Source of the DNA: Lepus europaeus
Taxonomy: Eukaryota > Chordata > Mammalia > Lagomorpha > Leporidae
Length of the DNA: 64,000 nucleotides
Direction of reading: 5' to 3'
Assembly (NCBI RefSeq): GCF_033115175.1
Contig: NC_084840.1
Span: 77,825,179-77,889,178, forward strand
Shown: positions 42,538-52,719 of the stretch, in pieces
Numbering within the stretch: the first letter of the stretch is position 1
Layout of the letters: the number at the start of each line of letters is the position of its first letter
The notes under the pieces: generated by a model
Databases searched by the model: none
The model's input: only the letters and a program-made list of their open reading frames with translations
Told to the model about the DNA's origin: nothing
Translations under genes and position numbers: made by a program

Positions 42538-43623
42538 TTACTTTCTTTCATATTGGTGACCATGTTTCTGTGTTTCTGTGTGTAAGACATCTTTAAGCAT
42601 CTTTTGCAGGGCAGGATGAGTGGCAACAAATTCTTTCAGTTTCTGTTTGCTATGAAAAGTCTTAATTTCACCTTCATTCACAAATGAGAGCTTTGCAGGA
42701 TATAGTATTCTGGGCTGGCAATTTTTCTCTCTTAGTACCTGGGCTATGTCTTGCCATTCCCTTCTAGCTTGTAGGGTTTCTGATGAGAAGTCTGCTGTGA
42801 GTCTAATTGGAGATCCTCTAAGAGTGATCTGACGTTTCTCTCTTGCACCTTTTAGGATCTTTTCTTTATGTTTCACTGTGGTGAGTTTGATTACAACATG
42901 TCATGGTGAGGATCTCTTTTGGTCATGTTTATTAGGGGTTCTATAAACTTCCTGTACTAAGATGCCTCTGTCCTTCTCCAAACCTGGGAAATTTTCTGCT
43001 AGTATCTCACTGAAAATGCCTTCTAATCCTTTCTCCCTCTCCATGCCTTCAGGAACTCCTAGAACCCGAATGTTGGGTTTTTTAATAGTATGCTGTAGAT
43101 TCCCGACAATATTTTTTAGATTTCTAATTTCTTCTTCTTTTCTTTGGTTTGCCTGTTTCCTTTCCTGTTTTCTGTCTTCTAAGTCTGATATTCTCTCTTC
43201 TGCTTCGCCCATTCTGTTTTTAAGGCTCTCTAATGTGTTTTTCATTTGATCTATTGAACTCTTCATTTCATTATGATTTCTAGTCACTACCAGAGTTTCT
43301 TGTTCCACTAGTTGTTTCATTTCATTTTGATTCCTCCTTAATATTTCACTTTCACGAGAGAGATTTTCTATCTTGTCCATGAAGGATTTCTGTAGTTCAA
43401 GAATTTGTTTTTGAGAACTTCTTAATGTTCTTATCAATGTTTTGAGATCCGCTTCTTGCATTTCTTCGATCTCATCATCTTCATAATCTTGAATTGGGGT
43501 GTCTTTTTCATTTGGGGGCGTCATAGTTTCTTCCTTGTTCTTGTTAGCTTGGTTTTTGCGTTTGTTGTTTGGCATGTTGGAGATATTTGGTTTCTTCACT
43601 GTGGTGTTTTTTCTTGTTAACAC
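42538..43623 (-). pseudogene. L1 ORF1 (RNA-binding chaperone), one nonsense codon
   Basis: ORF1p is the trimeric nucleic-acid chaperone of LINE-1 particles, bound to L1 RNA in the cytoplasm. From ATG at 43623 there are 240 codons, then TGA (complement of 42901-42903), then 120 more codons in the same frame to TAA at 42538, 362 triplets in all. The order is classic: a basic N-terminus (MLTRKNTTVKK), an acidic linker, a heptad-rich coiled coil (about residues 60-170), an RRM-type domain starting near IRVLGVPEG (about residues 195-200), and a C-terminal domain containing REKRQITLRG and YPAKLSF. The stop falls between RRM and C-terminal domain, inside a CpG-type context (likely Arg to stop by C-to-T). 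Apart from it the frame is open, so the insertion is fairly young. No ORF2 follows. Confidence 0.9.
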
Positions 43624-44511
43624 TATGGCTCTATATTAAGTGGACTGTCTGCTTTCAGTGGAGCCTTAGAGGCTTGAGATGAGTGTGGACTGAGAGCTGT
43701 GTTTGGTTCCTCAGGGTTGAGGGTGTGTCAAGGATGACACTCCCAGGTTAGGTGTCGTAAATCTCTCTCTCTTTTTTTGATTTAAAAGGGAAGTAATTCC
43801 GCACAGCTGAACGTAATTGGAGGTAGTTAGCAGGCAAATGATATACCCACAGGAGCCAGAGATCGGAAGCTCTTTCCCAAGGACCACACAGGGAATCTCT
43901 GCTTCCCTCAGTGTGGGCTCCAATTCTCCTGCAGTCTCCCACTGGGTTGCCAAGTTAGATGCTAATCTCCTGTTATTTCACCCCTCCCCACAGAGTCAGG
44001 TTTTTCTGCTAGGCTCAGGGCTGGTGCAGACCTGAGGTCACCCTGCTTATGATGTATGTCCAAAATGGCGCCTGCTCTGTCTTGCTCGCCTTTGAGAGGT
44101 GAGCGGAGAGAGAGAAACTCGTGTCCGTATCAGTCACTTTTTTTATTTTTTTTCTCTCTCTTCTAGTTAGCCTGGTGAACTTTTCCCCACGGAGTTTCAA
44201 GCCTCGTTCCCTCTAGCCTCCTCTTTCCGCTTGCCTGATGGTATCTCGGGCTATGGAGGTTCGGCTCACCTCGCGTTCCAGTGCTGGTGCGTTGAGTCTG
44301 CCGCTGGTGTCCCGAACTTGGGCTCCCACGCTCTCCACGCAGGTCCACTGTGAATCACTAGTTCCGGAAGAGTTTCCTCTGCTGTTTCATCCCCTACTCT
44401 TCCTTGACCCTGCAGTATCTCCACTTATATTAAACTTTCTCTCCCCCCGGACTAAGTGTGCTCCCTGCCTATTCTGCCATCTTGCCGCCTCTCCACCCTT
44501 TATCTTTTCTC
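43624..44511 (-). promoter_or_regulatory. L1-type 5' UTR (internal promoter region)
   Basis: The 888 bp upstream of ORF1 on the minus strand are GC-richer than the surroundings and begin with the 'caagatggcagaatag' type start seen in mammalian L1s. In intact L1s this region carries the internal pol II promoter. Its full length here shows that the insertion is not 5'-truncated. Confidence 0.75.
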
Positions 44512-44526
44512 GTTCTTTGCTGTTTT
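44512..44526. repeat. right target-site duplication of the 5-kb element
   Basis: gttctttgctgtttt, a perfect copy of 39499-39513. Confidence 0.92.
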
Positions 44527-44990
44527 AAAAGGAGCAAGGGATCCCCTCCTCCAACCCCAAAGAAGAAAAAATAATAATAATTAGATCATTTGAAAGTAGC
44601 TCGTGATGGATTTTATTCTATGGCTTAGTGAATTTCAGTTCTTCAAAATGACCTGTTCCTGTTCTGCCACATCCAAATTCTCACAGGCTTCTTGGCAAAA
44701 TCTCATGCCCTCTGGGTGGCCCAATCTTACCCTTTATGATAAAACTCTCTTTAAGTCCCTGAAAATCATAAGCATAAGAAGGGATTATAGCAAATCCTAT
44801 TATACATGTAAAATTTTATATTATACATGTACATTTTTGTTTCTATGCTTGGGAGAAAAGTATGAGAGAAAAGAGAAACTGTATCGAGTCATTTGTATGG
44901 TCACACTCATCCCCGAAAGGTGCTCCCGATAATCCAAGTTCTTTTAAATCTTTGTAAACTACAGAGCACCAGGAATATGATAATAAGGGT
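44527..44990. other. unique intergenic sequence, no gene seen
   Basis: Nothing recognised. Confidence 0.4.
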
Positions 44991-44992
44991 TT

Positions 44993-45293
44993 AGGGGCAA
45001 GCATTATGGCACAGGTTAAGCTGCTGCTTGGGATGCCACGTTCCATATCAGAGTGCCTGGGTTAGGGTCCTGCCTGTACTTCAGATCTGGCTTCCTGCAA
45101 ATGCACATGCTGGGAGGCTGCAGGTGATAGCTCAAGGACTCGGGTCCCTGCCACCCACGTAGGAGACCCAGATGGAGTTCCAGGCTCCTAGCTCCAGCCT
45201 GGCACACCCTTGGCTGTTGTGAGTACTTTGGGGAGTCAGAGTGAAGCAGTGAGTGGAAGATGTCTCTCTCATTTTGTCTTTCAGTAAATAATT
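44993..45293 (+). mobile_element. old tRNA-derived SINE copy
   Basis: 'ggggcaagcattatggcaca' head, 'ccatatcagagtgcctgggt', 'cttcctgcaaatgcacatgc', 'cccttggctgttgtgagtac', 'tttgtctttcagtaaataat'. Diverged, no clear target repeat. Confidence 0.78.
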
Positions 45294-45424
45294 TTTAATA
45301 GAGTTTTTAAATCTATGCAATTATCCTTAGACACAGGGGCAAAGGTCATCTGTTTTCTTCTAGAGTGCCCTAACAGGATTAGAGTTAGTTGTTCCTATCC
45401 TGTTGGAGGCTCATGCCCTGTTCA

Positions 45425-45800
45425 AATTCTTCAGCCTGTGATAACACAAACAGGTGGCTTTTCAACTACAGAAATCTGTTTCTCACAGTTCTGGAGGCTG
45501 GAAAGTTCAAGATCAAGGTGTCCGCAAATTTAGTGCCTTATGACGGCCTGTTTTCTGCCTTCCCCCTGGGTCCTCACGGGGTGGGAGGGGCAAGGCTGCA
45601 CTCCAGAGTTCTCTCAGATGAGGGCACTAATCCCATTCATGGGCATTTCCACTTAGTGACTTCATTACCTCCCAGAGGTAATAAAGCATTGGAATTTGAG
45701 GGGGAGAGGAGGACAAAAACAATCAGACCTCCGCATACCCCCAACCTGTTACTTTACTCAATGCAGTATTTACGCCTTCCCTTGAGAAATAGACTATGAC
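45425..45800 (-). mobile_element. MaLR LTR fragment
   Basis: 'tcacagttctggaggctgga', 'tcaagatcaaggtgtc', 'agggcactaatcccattcat' and 'cattacctcccagaggtaat' follow reversed MST/MLT1 order. The right end is lost. Confidence 0.6.
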
Positions 45801-47240
45801 ATTTATAAGGCTAAGGATTTGTTTCATTTTTTTTCTTGTCTTTAGTCTGAAGCAGAGGAGCTAAAATAGAACAACTGGGAAAAAATGCAAAAAAAAAAAA
45901 AAAAAGAAGAAAGAAAGAAAAGTAAGAGGAGGGATGGCTCAGAAAGTATCCCAAGGAGTATGTGAATGTTCCTCCTGCTTCTTGTCTGTCTTTAACATAG
46001 AGGAATGAGTTTTGGGATTCAGGTTATGTGGTGGAATGAGAAGGCAACAGAATCCACAGCAATAAGGTTAATACCAGGAAGCAGTAGTTTACTCAGTATG
46101 CAGAGAGCTAAACCAAGTGCATGTTCTGGCTCAGAGTTCAGTGGCAAACTCTCGCCCACTCTAATGTCTGCGTTCACAAGCACTGCGCACCTGGAGACCA
46201 GCTGTTAGAAAGAAAATTTTTATATAAACAAATAAAAGTGTACAGATGTATGTGAAAGAGACAGAACTATCATGAATCTTTTCTCCCTTTATTCACGGTT
46301 TGTACACATTAAGCTTTTAGGAGGGACCCTATTTCCATTGGACCAACTTAAGATGTATTTTCATTAAATCTGCCAGAGATCACAAGACTTTCATGCCAAT
46401 GTAACCAGGGCTCAGCTGCCAACACCATGTGGTACCATCGTGGAGAAAACAGAGAAGGCAAAGACTCCAGGGTCTGGAAATATTTTCTAGGTCATTACAG
46501 GGAGAATGGTAAGTACTAGGGAGCTGCCCAGAGGGTGGGGCACAGTCCACAGGCCGCCAGGCTCTTTGTGGTACAGCCTTAATCTGTAGGACAGCTCAGC
46601 TACTCACAATATGAGCAGCCATTCAGCTTTGTTCTTGGAGCCAGTTTCATGTCCATGTTTGTAAATAGAAGAACTGCTTAGAAGGAAAGGATGCTGCCCC
46701 CTGAGCAGTAGCTTTAACCAAGGAACCCAAGCAAAGGCACCCTTTTCATCCCAAACACCTTCCAAACTCTTTGCAGTTTCATCCAAAAGTGGGATGGGAT
46801 ACTACAGGTACCATTTCTGTGACAGAGGAAGAGAGGAGATTCCACTCTCTCCTCTAGGCCATAGGGACACAAAGCAGATTCACTGCTGGGGTCCTACCCA
46901 GAAGGCCCCTTCCTTCTTCCTTTACCTCTCCACGCCTCCCACCTGTAGAGGGCAGGCAGCACCCAGGAATGGGGCGTTCCAGCACTAGGCTCGGGAAAGT
47001 TGGTGAAGTTGTGTCTTACTGTGAAATGCCCCTCCATTTACAGGAATTGTTTTTGAACTCTCCAAAGGGGAAAAGCTAGGGACTTGGTCCAAAGCCACTT
47101 CTAGAAGGCTCATCCTGATCTAGGGAGTGAGCCATGCCAGCGCAGGTGAGGCTAATCAATGAATTAGATAGCACTTTCCTTCAGGTGAGTGAGGGGAGGC
47201 TCTGGAATTCAAACAATGCAAACTAGTACTTTTTTTAAAA
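45801..47240. other. unique intergenic sequence, no gene seen
   Basis: Contains an A-rich run at 45888-45925. No recognised repeat or exon. Confidence 0.4.
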
Positions 47241-47241
47241 A

Positions 47242-47573
47242 AAAAAAGGCATTTATTATTATTATTATTATTATCATTATCATCATTATTTGAAAGAGAG
47301 AGACAGAAAGAGATCGTCCACTCACCATTTCATCCCCCAAATGCCCACAAGAGTCAGTATTGGACTAGGCTGAAGCCAGGAGTGTGAAACAATTCAGGTC
47401 TCCCACATGGGTGGCTGTGACCCAAGGACTTGAATCTCACCTGCTGCCTCCCAGGGTATGCATTAGCAAGAAGCTGAAATTAGAAGCAGAGTTGGAACTC
47501 AGACAGGTACCCTAATATGGGATGTAACCAATCTGAATATTGCCTTAACCAGTGTGCCAAACACCTGCACTGA
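47242..47573 (-). mobile_element. old SINE with (ATT)n tail
   Basis: Reversed copy. It runs from the (ATT)n/(ATC)n tail at 47254-47289 and 'gaaagagagagacagaaaga', through 'gcctcccagggtatgcatta', to the head complement 'gtgtgccaaacacctgc'. Confidence 0.78.
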
Positions 47574-47597
47574 TCCAGGGTTTTGTTTTTGTTTTGT

Positions 47598-47692
47598 TTT
47601 TTTTTAACTTTTATTTAATAAATTTAAATTTCCAAAGTACAGCTTATGGATTACAGTGGCTTTTCCCCCCCATAACCTCCCTCCCACCATCT
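47598..47692 (-). mobile_element. very short L1 tail
   Basis: Only the last ~90 bp of the rabbit L1 3' end: T-run, 'aacttttatttaataaattt', 'gtacagcttatggattacag', then a C-rich block. Strongly 5'-truncated. Confidence 0.8.
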
Positions 47693-48028
47693 AATTTATC
47701 TAAGAGGAGCATTTAAAAACCAAATGCCAACATCTAATATGGAATACAAGATCTGATAACCAAAAACACAACCTCGTGACCAACAAGGCGTTAAAAGATA
47801 CATTTAAATAGAATCCAGTTTATAATGGCTGTACAAATAATCTCTTCCTTTTTTTAAAAAAAGAAAGTTTCTCCCTTTATTGATCTATGCATTCAATTTG
47901 TGTTATGAAAAAAAAAAAAAAACACCAAAACAGGTGGAGAATAACACCCATTTTTCTATTTGCCACCAAACATGAATACACAGTAGCTTTTTATTTTGTT
48001 TCATATCATTTCCTAAGATTTAAAATAT
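47693..48028. other. AT-rich unique sequence, no gene seen
   Basis: Nothing recognised beyond a 15-bp A-run at about 47907. Confidence 0.4.
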
Positions 48029-48345
48029 TGGGGACAGCATTGTGGTACAGCAGGTAAAGCAGCCTCATGCAATGCTGGCATCCTATGTGGGTTCCAGTTC
48101 AAGTCCAGGTTGCTCCACTTCTGATTCAGTTCCCCGTTAATGGCCTGGGAAAGCAGTGAGAGATGGCCCAAGCACTTGGGCCCTGCAATCACTTGGGAGA
48201 CCTGGAAGAAGCTCCTGCTTCTGGCTCCAGCCTTGCCTAGCCCTGGCCATTTTAGTCATCTGGGGAGTGAACCAGTAGATGGAAGATCTCCCTCTTCCTC
48301 TGTAATTCTGCCTTTCAAATGAACAATAAAATCTATTTTTAAAAA
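48029..48345 (+). mobile_element. CSINE (older)
   Basis: 'ggggacagcattgtggtaca' head, 'agttcaagtcc' B box, 'gatggcccaagcacttgggc' core, 'tctgcctttcaaatgaacaa' end. Confidence 0.88.
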
Positions 48346-48604
48346 GATACAAAATGTTGCAGTTTAAGTTCCCTGTAACCACAGCTATGGCACTGGTTTC
48401 CATGATTTCATGCATCTACTGCATATAGGCATACTTAAATACTTAGGCTCTTTGGCATCAAAATAGGCACAAATGGAATCATACTGAACACGATCATAAG
48501 GCTTGGCAACTTTTTCACCCAATATATTTTTGATTATTTGTGCTAAAACATGTAACGCTAATTAATCTTAATTATGAAAAATGTAAGCATTATAAAAACA
48601 TATT

Positions 48605-48955
48605 TTTTAAAAAAAAATTTTTTTTTAATTTTTTTGACAGGCAGAGTGGATAGTGAGTGAGAGAGAAACAGAGAGAAAGGTCTTCCTTTTTTGCCATTGG
48701 TTCACCATCCAATGGCCGCTGTGGCTGGCGCATCACACTGATCCGAAGCCAGGAGCCAGGTGCTTCTCCTGGTCTCCCATGTGGGTGCAGGGCCCAAGCA
48801 CTTGGGCGATCCTCCACTGCCTTCCCGGGCCATGGCAGAGAGCTGGCCTGGAAGAGGGGCAACCGGGATAGAATCTGGCGCCCCAACCGGGACTAGAACC
48901 TGGTGTGCTGGCGCCGCAAGGCGGAGGATTAGCCTGTTGAGCCACGGCGCCAGCC
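48605..48955 (-). mobile_element. CSINE (young), target site duplicated
   Basis: Reversed C-repeat from T-runs and 'gacaggcagagtggatagtg' to 'gagccacggcgccagcc'. The perfect direct repeat tataaaaacatatt lies at 48591-48604 and 48956-48969. Confidence 0.95.
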
Positions 48956-49095
48956 TATAAAAACATATTCTACAACTTTGTTTATATTGATGAAGTTTTT
49001 TACTATTTTAAATATTGCTGCACTAAACATTCTCATTCTTGCCTCCTTGTGATATATCTGAGAGTTTCTTTAAAGGTATATTTAAATGAAAACAG

Positions 49096-49432
49096 GCCGG
49101 CGCCGCAGCTCAATAGGCTAATCCTCTGCCTGCGGCGCCGGCACCCCAGGTTCTAGTCCCAGTCAGGGAACTGGATTCTGTCCTGGTTGCCCCTCTTCCA
49201 GTCCAGCTCTCTGCTGTGTTCTGGGAGTGCAGTGGAGGATGGCCCAAGTGCTTGGGCCCTGCACCCCATGGGAGACCAGGAGAAGCACCTGGCTCCTGGC
49301 TTCGGATCAGCGCGGTGTGCTGGCAGCAGCGTGCCAGCCGCAGCGGCCATTGAGGGGTGAACCAACGGAAAAGGAAGACCTTTCTCTCTGTCTCTCTCTC
49401 TCACTGTCCACTCTGCCTGTCAAAAAAAAAAT
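49096..49432 (+). mobile_element. CSINE (young), target site duplicated
   Basis: 'gccggcgccgcagctcaata' head, 'ggttctagtcc' B box, A tail. The direct repeat aaatgaaaacag lies at 49084-49095 and 49433-49444. Confidence 0.95.
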
Positions 49433-49589
49433 AAATGAAAACAGAATTACTGGGAATAATGGTATATACATTTAACTGTTCTCATAGCTCTTCAAAATAA
49501 ACCTATCAATAAATAACCTATCAGCAGTCTATGAGACCCCGTCTGTCCCTAAGTCCCTCAACTTTACAAAAAAAAAAAAAAAAAAAAGA

Positions 49590-50015
49590 AGACCTAAATG
49601 AAAGATCTCTGCGAGTGAGATCCCAGTGGAAAGAATGGGGCCATCAAAGAAGGAGGTACCTTTCTCTGAAGGGAGGAGAGAACTTCCACTTTGACTATGA
49701 CCCTGTTGGAATAAGATCGAAGTCGGCGAACCCTAAAGGCTTCCATAGCCTCGGCAACTCATGACTAGAGCCTAGGGAGATTACTGACGCCATAAACAAG
49801 AGTGTCAAATTGTTAACAACAGGAGTCACTGTGTACTTACGTCTGATGTGGGATCTGTCCTTAATGTGTTGTCCAATGTGAAGTAATGCTGTAACTAGTA
49901 CTGAAACAGTATTTTTACACTTTGTGTTTCTGTGTGGGTGCAAACTGATGAAATCTTTACTTAGTATATACTGAATCGATCTTCTGTATATAAAGATAAT
50001 TGAAAATGAAAAAAA
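49590..50015 (+). mobile_element. rabbit L1 tail that ends early in an A-run
   Basis: Begins 'gacctaaatgaaagatctct' after an A-run and passes 'ttccatagcctcggcaactc' and 'actgacgccataaacaagag'. It reaches 'ctgtatataaagataattga', then goes directly into A10 at about 50011-50020. The G-rich block and the usual AATAAA end are missing. Confidence 0.8.
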
Positions 50016-50075
50016 AAACTTGGTGTTAAATTGGAAATTGCATAGAAAATTAATCAATTCTTAAAAAAAATCATG

Positions 50076-50375
50076 TAGGATCTCTGCCTTTAATGTGTTG
50101 TACATTGTGATTTAATGCTATAACTAGTACTCCAACAGTATTTTTCACTTTGTGTTGCTATGTGAGGGCAAACTGTTGAAATCATTACTTAATATATACT
50201 GAACTGATTTTCTGTATATAAAGAGAATTGAAAATGAATCTTGATGTGAATGGAAGGGGAGAGGGAGCGGGAAAGGGGAGGATTGCGGGTGGGAGGGAAG
50301 TTATGGGGGGGGAGCCATTGTAATCCATAAGTTGTACTTTGGAAATTTATATTCAATAAATAAAAGTTTTAAAAA
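50076..50375 (+). mobile_element. rabbit L1 tail, complete 3' end
   Basis: 'aggatctctgcctttaatgt', 'ctgtatataaagagaattga', G-rich 'ggaaggggagagggagcggg', 'aatttatattcaataaataa' with AATAAA, then poly(A). It overlaps in content with the tail 60 bp upstream, so it is a second copy rather than its continuation. Confidence 0.85.
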
Positions 50376-51943
50376 AAAACCTGTCAGCTCTTTCAGTGTG
50401 TATCAAGATTATGGTGGTATCGTTTTATTGAATTAAATATTCAGTAATTTGCACTTCTGATGACTATTAACCATTCTTTCCTGTAAGCAAACATCTGAAG
50501 TTTCCACTTTTGTAAATCATTTCCTTTCTTAGCTTTTTTCTTTTGGGCTACTACATATATTTATATTTTGATTACCAATAATTTGTCATATATATTGCAC
50601 GTGTCTATTCCAAATCTGTCAAGAGCATATGGAGCTTAAAAATGTAGAGTGAGAAGTCTTCTGACCATAGTACTCCTCAAAACTAGTAAGCTTATCTTGG
50701 AAAAAAGAATTTGAAATCCATGGATACTGTTTTATCACACACATTTTTCATAAATTCTTGGAAGACCCCTCATCATCTATATAGCTATAAGACCTACAGA
50801 TATCATAAAAACCACTGAACAGAGAAGTGCCATACTGAAAGTCTTTTAAAGTTGAATTGTCCAATGAATTTTTAAAGATAAAAAAGCTGAAATTCAATAC
50901 AAAATTTGCTTGAGTTTACTTGGCATTACCAGACTAACCTGTAGTCCTTGTGACCTGTCCAGCATTCTGCTCACTTTATGACTCATGGAAAGATCAGTTC
51001 AGTTGAAAAAGTAAGCTGTCCTCAGATTCTAGAGAATCTGTAACTGAGTAGAAGTTGTCAAGGCCACCCTGACTCTCAAGGACTATGAACTGACCTGTAG
51101 AACTTAAGGGCAAGTGAAATGATTGGACCAGCTGAGTTTTGCAAAACTAGTAATAAGGGAAAACAGATCTATCCTATAGTAGAAGACCCAGGATCAAAAG
51201 TCCTAGTGGGAGGTGTCTCGTTGTCATAGAATCTTAATTCTCATGAAATGGGCTTGAGGTGTGATGAGTCAAACTTCCACCTCCCAGGCAGTCCTTTGAG
51301 AGTGTCTGATTCAACTGGCCCTGGCCCTGGCCCAGGCCCTGGCCCTCCTGCTGAGCTAGGCAGTTCAGTAACAGGTGAACTCAAGATCATGCCCTGGGAA
51401 GCGTGGTACTTTAGGGTGCTGCCTATTCCTTTCATTATTATAGACTGTTCCCACATTTATGGTTAGGAAGGGTAAAGTAGATTGCTGTTTGAGGTAGAAT
51501 CCTGCCTGAGGCAAGGTGGGACCTCTTGAGGCAGAAATGTCTACACTCAGTTGTTGCATCAAGCTTGTGTCTTGTCACAGAAACCCTTCAGTTGCTTTCA
51601 ACTGCTGAATACATTTGCCAGCAACACAGGGTTGCACAGGATCCCTGTTCAACATCACTGTCGTCCTATGCTCCCCTCTTACTGAAAAGTAAGTGCCCTT
51701 CCATTCCAGGCCTCCTCATATTGTACTTGTTTCCTGCCAAATTTGGGGGATCGTTTGTGTTTTAATTTTATAATATATGGTTCTGTACTGTTTGAAAGGC
51801 TCTCAGTTCTATGAGGTCTTTAGTATGTATGTGACTTTTCATGTTGCAGTATCACAGAGATGAGATGGCCTGACTTTTGCTCTTAATAAATGATCTGAAT
51901 AAGAGGAAAAAAAAAACAACCGCTGAACAGTCACACATTTGGG
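50376..51943. other. unique intergenic sequence downstream of ASB13
   Basis: No gene recognised. A hexamer tandem (tggccc, about five units with one variant) occupies 51316-51347. No other repeat assigned. Confidence 0.4.
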
Positions 51944-52100
51944 AGTACTTTACACTTTTCAAAGCATCTTTTAATCACCTAACTTCATCCTCACAAACAC
52001 CTATGAGGCTAGTGGGACCTTATTTCCTCACCTGTAGCATGAAGGGATTGGTTCAATGGTTAGCTACCAAAATCTTTTCAGTAATCCAACTCTGATTTGT
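51944..52100 (-). mobile_element. MIR fragment
   Basis: Reversed MIR order: 'ttaatcacctaacttcatcc', 'tcacaaacacctatgaggc', 'ttatttcctcacctgtagca'. Confidence 0.6.
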
Positions 52101-52206
52101 TATTCCAATATTGCTACTGGAATAATCCAGGCCCAAAAGAGCAGAAATCTTGTCTGTGGTCACAGTCCTGCTTAAGGGTGGAGGAAGGCCTAAAATCCTA
52201 ATCATC

Positions 52207-52554
52207 GGCCAGTGCCGTGGCTCAATAGGCTAATCCTCCGCCTGCGGTGCCGGCACCCTGGGGTTCTAGTCCTGTTTGGGGCGCCGGATTCTGTCCCGGT
52301 TGCTCCTCTTCCAGGCCAGCTCTCTGCTGTGGCCAGGGAGTGCAGTGGAGGATGGCCCAAGTGCTTGGGCCCTGCACCCACAAGGGAGACCAGGAGAAGC
52401 ACCTGGCTCCTGGCTTCGGATCGGTACGGTGCGCCGGCCGCAGCGCACTGGCCAGAGCGGCCATTGGGGGGTGAACCAACGGTAAAAGGAAGACCTTTCT
52501 CTCTGTCTCTCTCTCTCTCACTGTCCACTCTGCCTGTCAAAAGAAAAGAAAAGA
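52207..52554 (+). mobile_element. CSINE (young), target site duplicated
   Basis: 'ggccagtgccgtggctcaat' head, 'ggttctagtcc' B box, (AAAAG)n tail. The direct repeat aaaatcctaatcatc lies at 52192-52206 and 52555-52569. It lies just past the likely end of ASB13 transcription, in inverted orientation to the gene. Confidence 0.95.
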
Positions 52555-52719
52555 AAAATCCTAATCATCTGGTCCCTTGGACAATGGCTGTCTCCCCGAA
52601 GAACGTCTACATCAGTGCCTTGCTAAAGTCAGCATGAAAGAGGCAGAAAGGTATGAGTGACCCCTCTTCACCAAACATGATGAAGCCTATGTCAGTGTTA
52701 AGAAATGGGTGAACGCTAG

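Larger units (their letters stand above)
39514..44511 (-). mobile_element. ORF2-less L1 (half-L1-like) chimera with ERV-like segment
   Basis: This runs right to left on the minus strand. The L1 5' end (44511; 'ggcggcaagatggcagaata' just inside) opens an 888-bp 5' UTR, followed by ORF1 (43623-42538). About 2.5 kb of AT-rich sequence with no endonuclease or reverse-transcriptase reading frame comes next. The L1 tail (about 39970-39514) carries the G-rich block, 'ttcattaaataaaag' and a short A tail. A perfect 15-bp direct repeat brackets the whole, so the 5.0-kb unit inserted in one event. A complete L1 would need about 3.8 kb more for ORF2. The segment around 40460-40850 resembles decayed retroviral gag. 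HAL1 elements are a known mammalian precedent for ORF1-only L1 relatives; whether this family is already catalogued in rabbit cannot be told from here. Confidence 0.8.

Noticed and set aside
42962..43249. 95-codon plus-strand frame rich in Phe and Ser
   Set aside because: Antisense shadow of the L1 ORF1 coiled-coil region.
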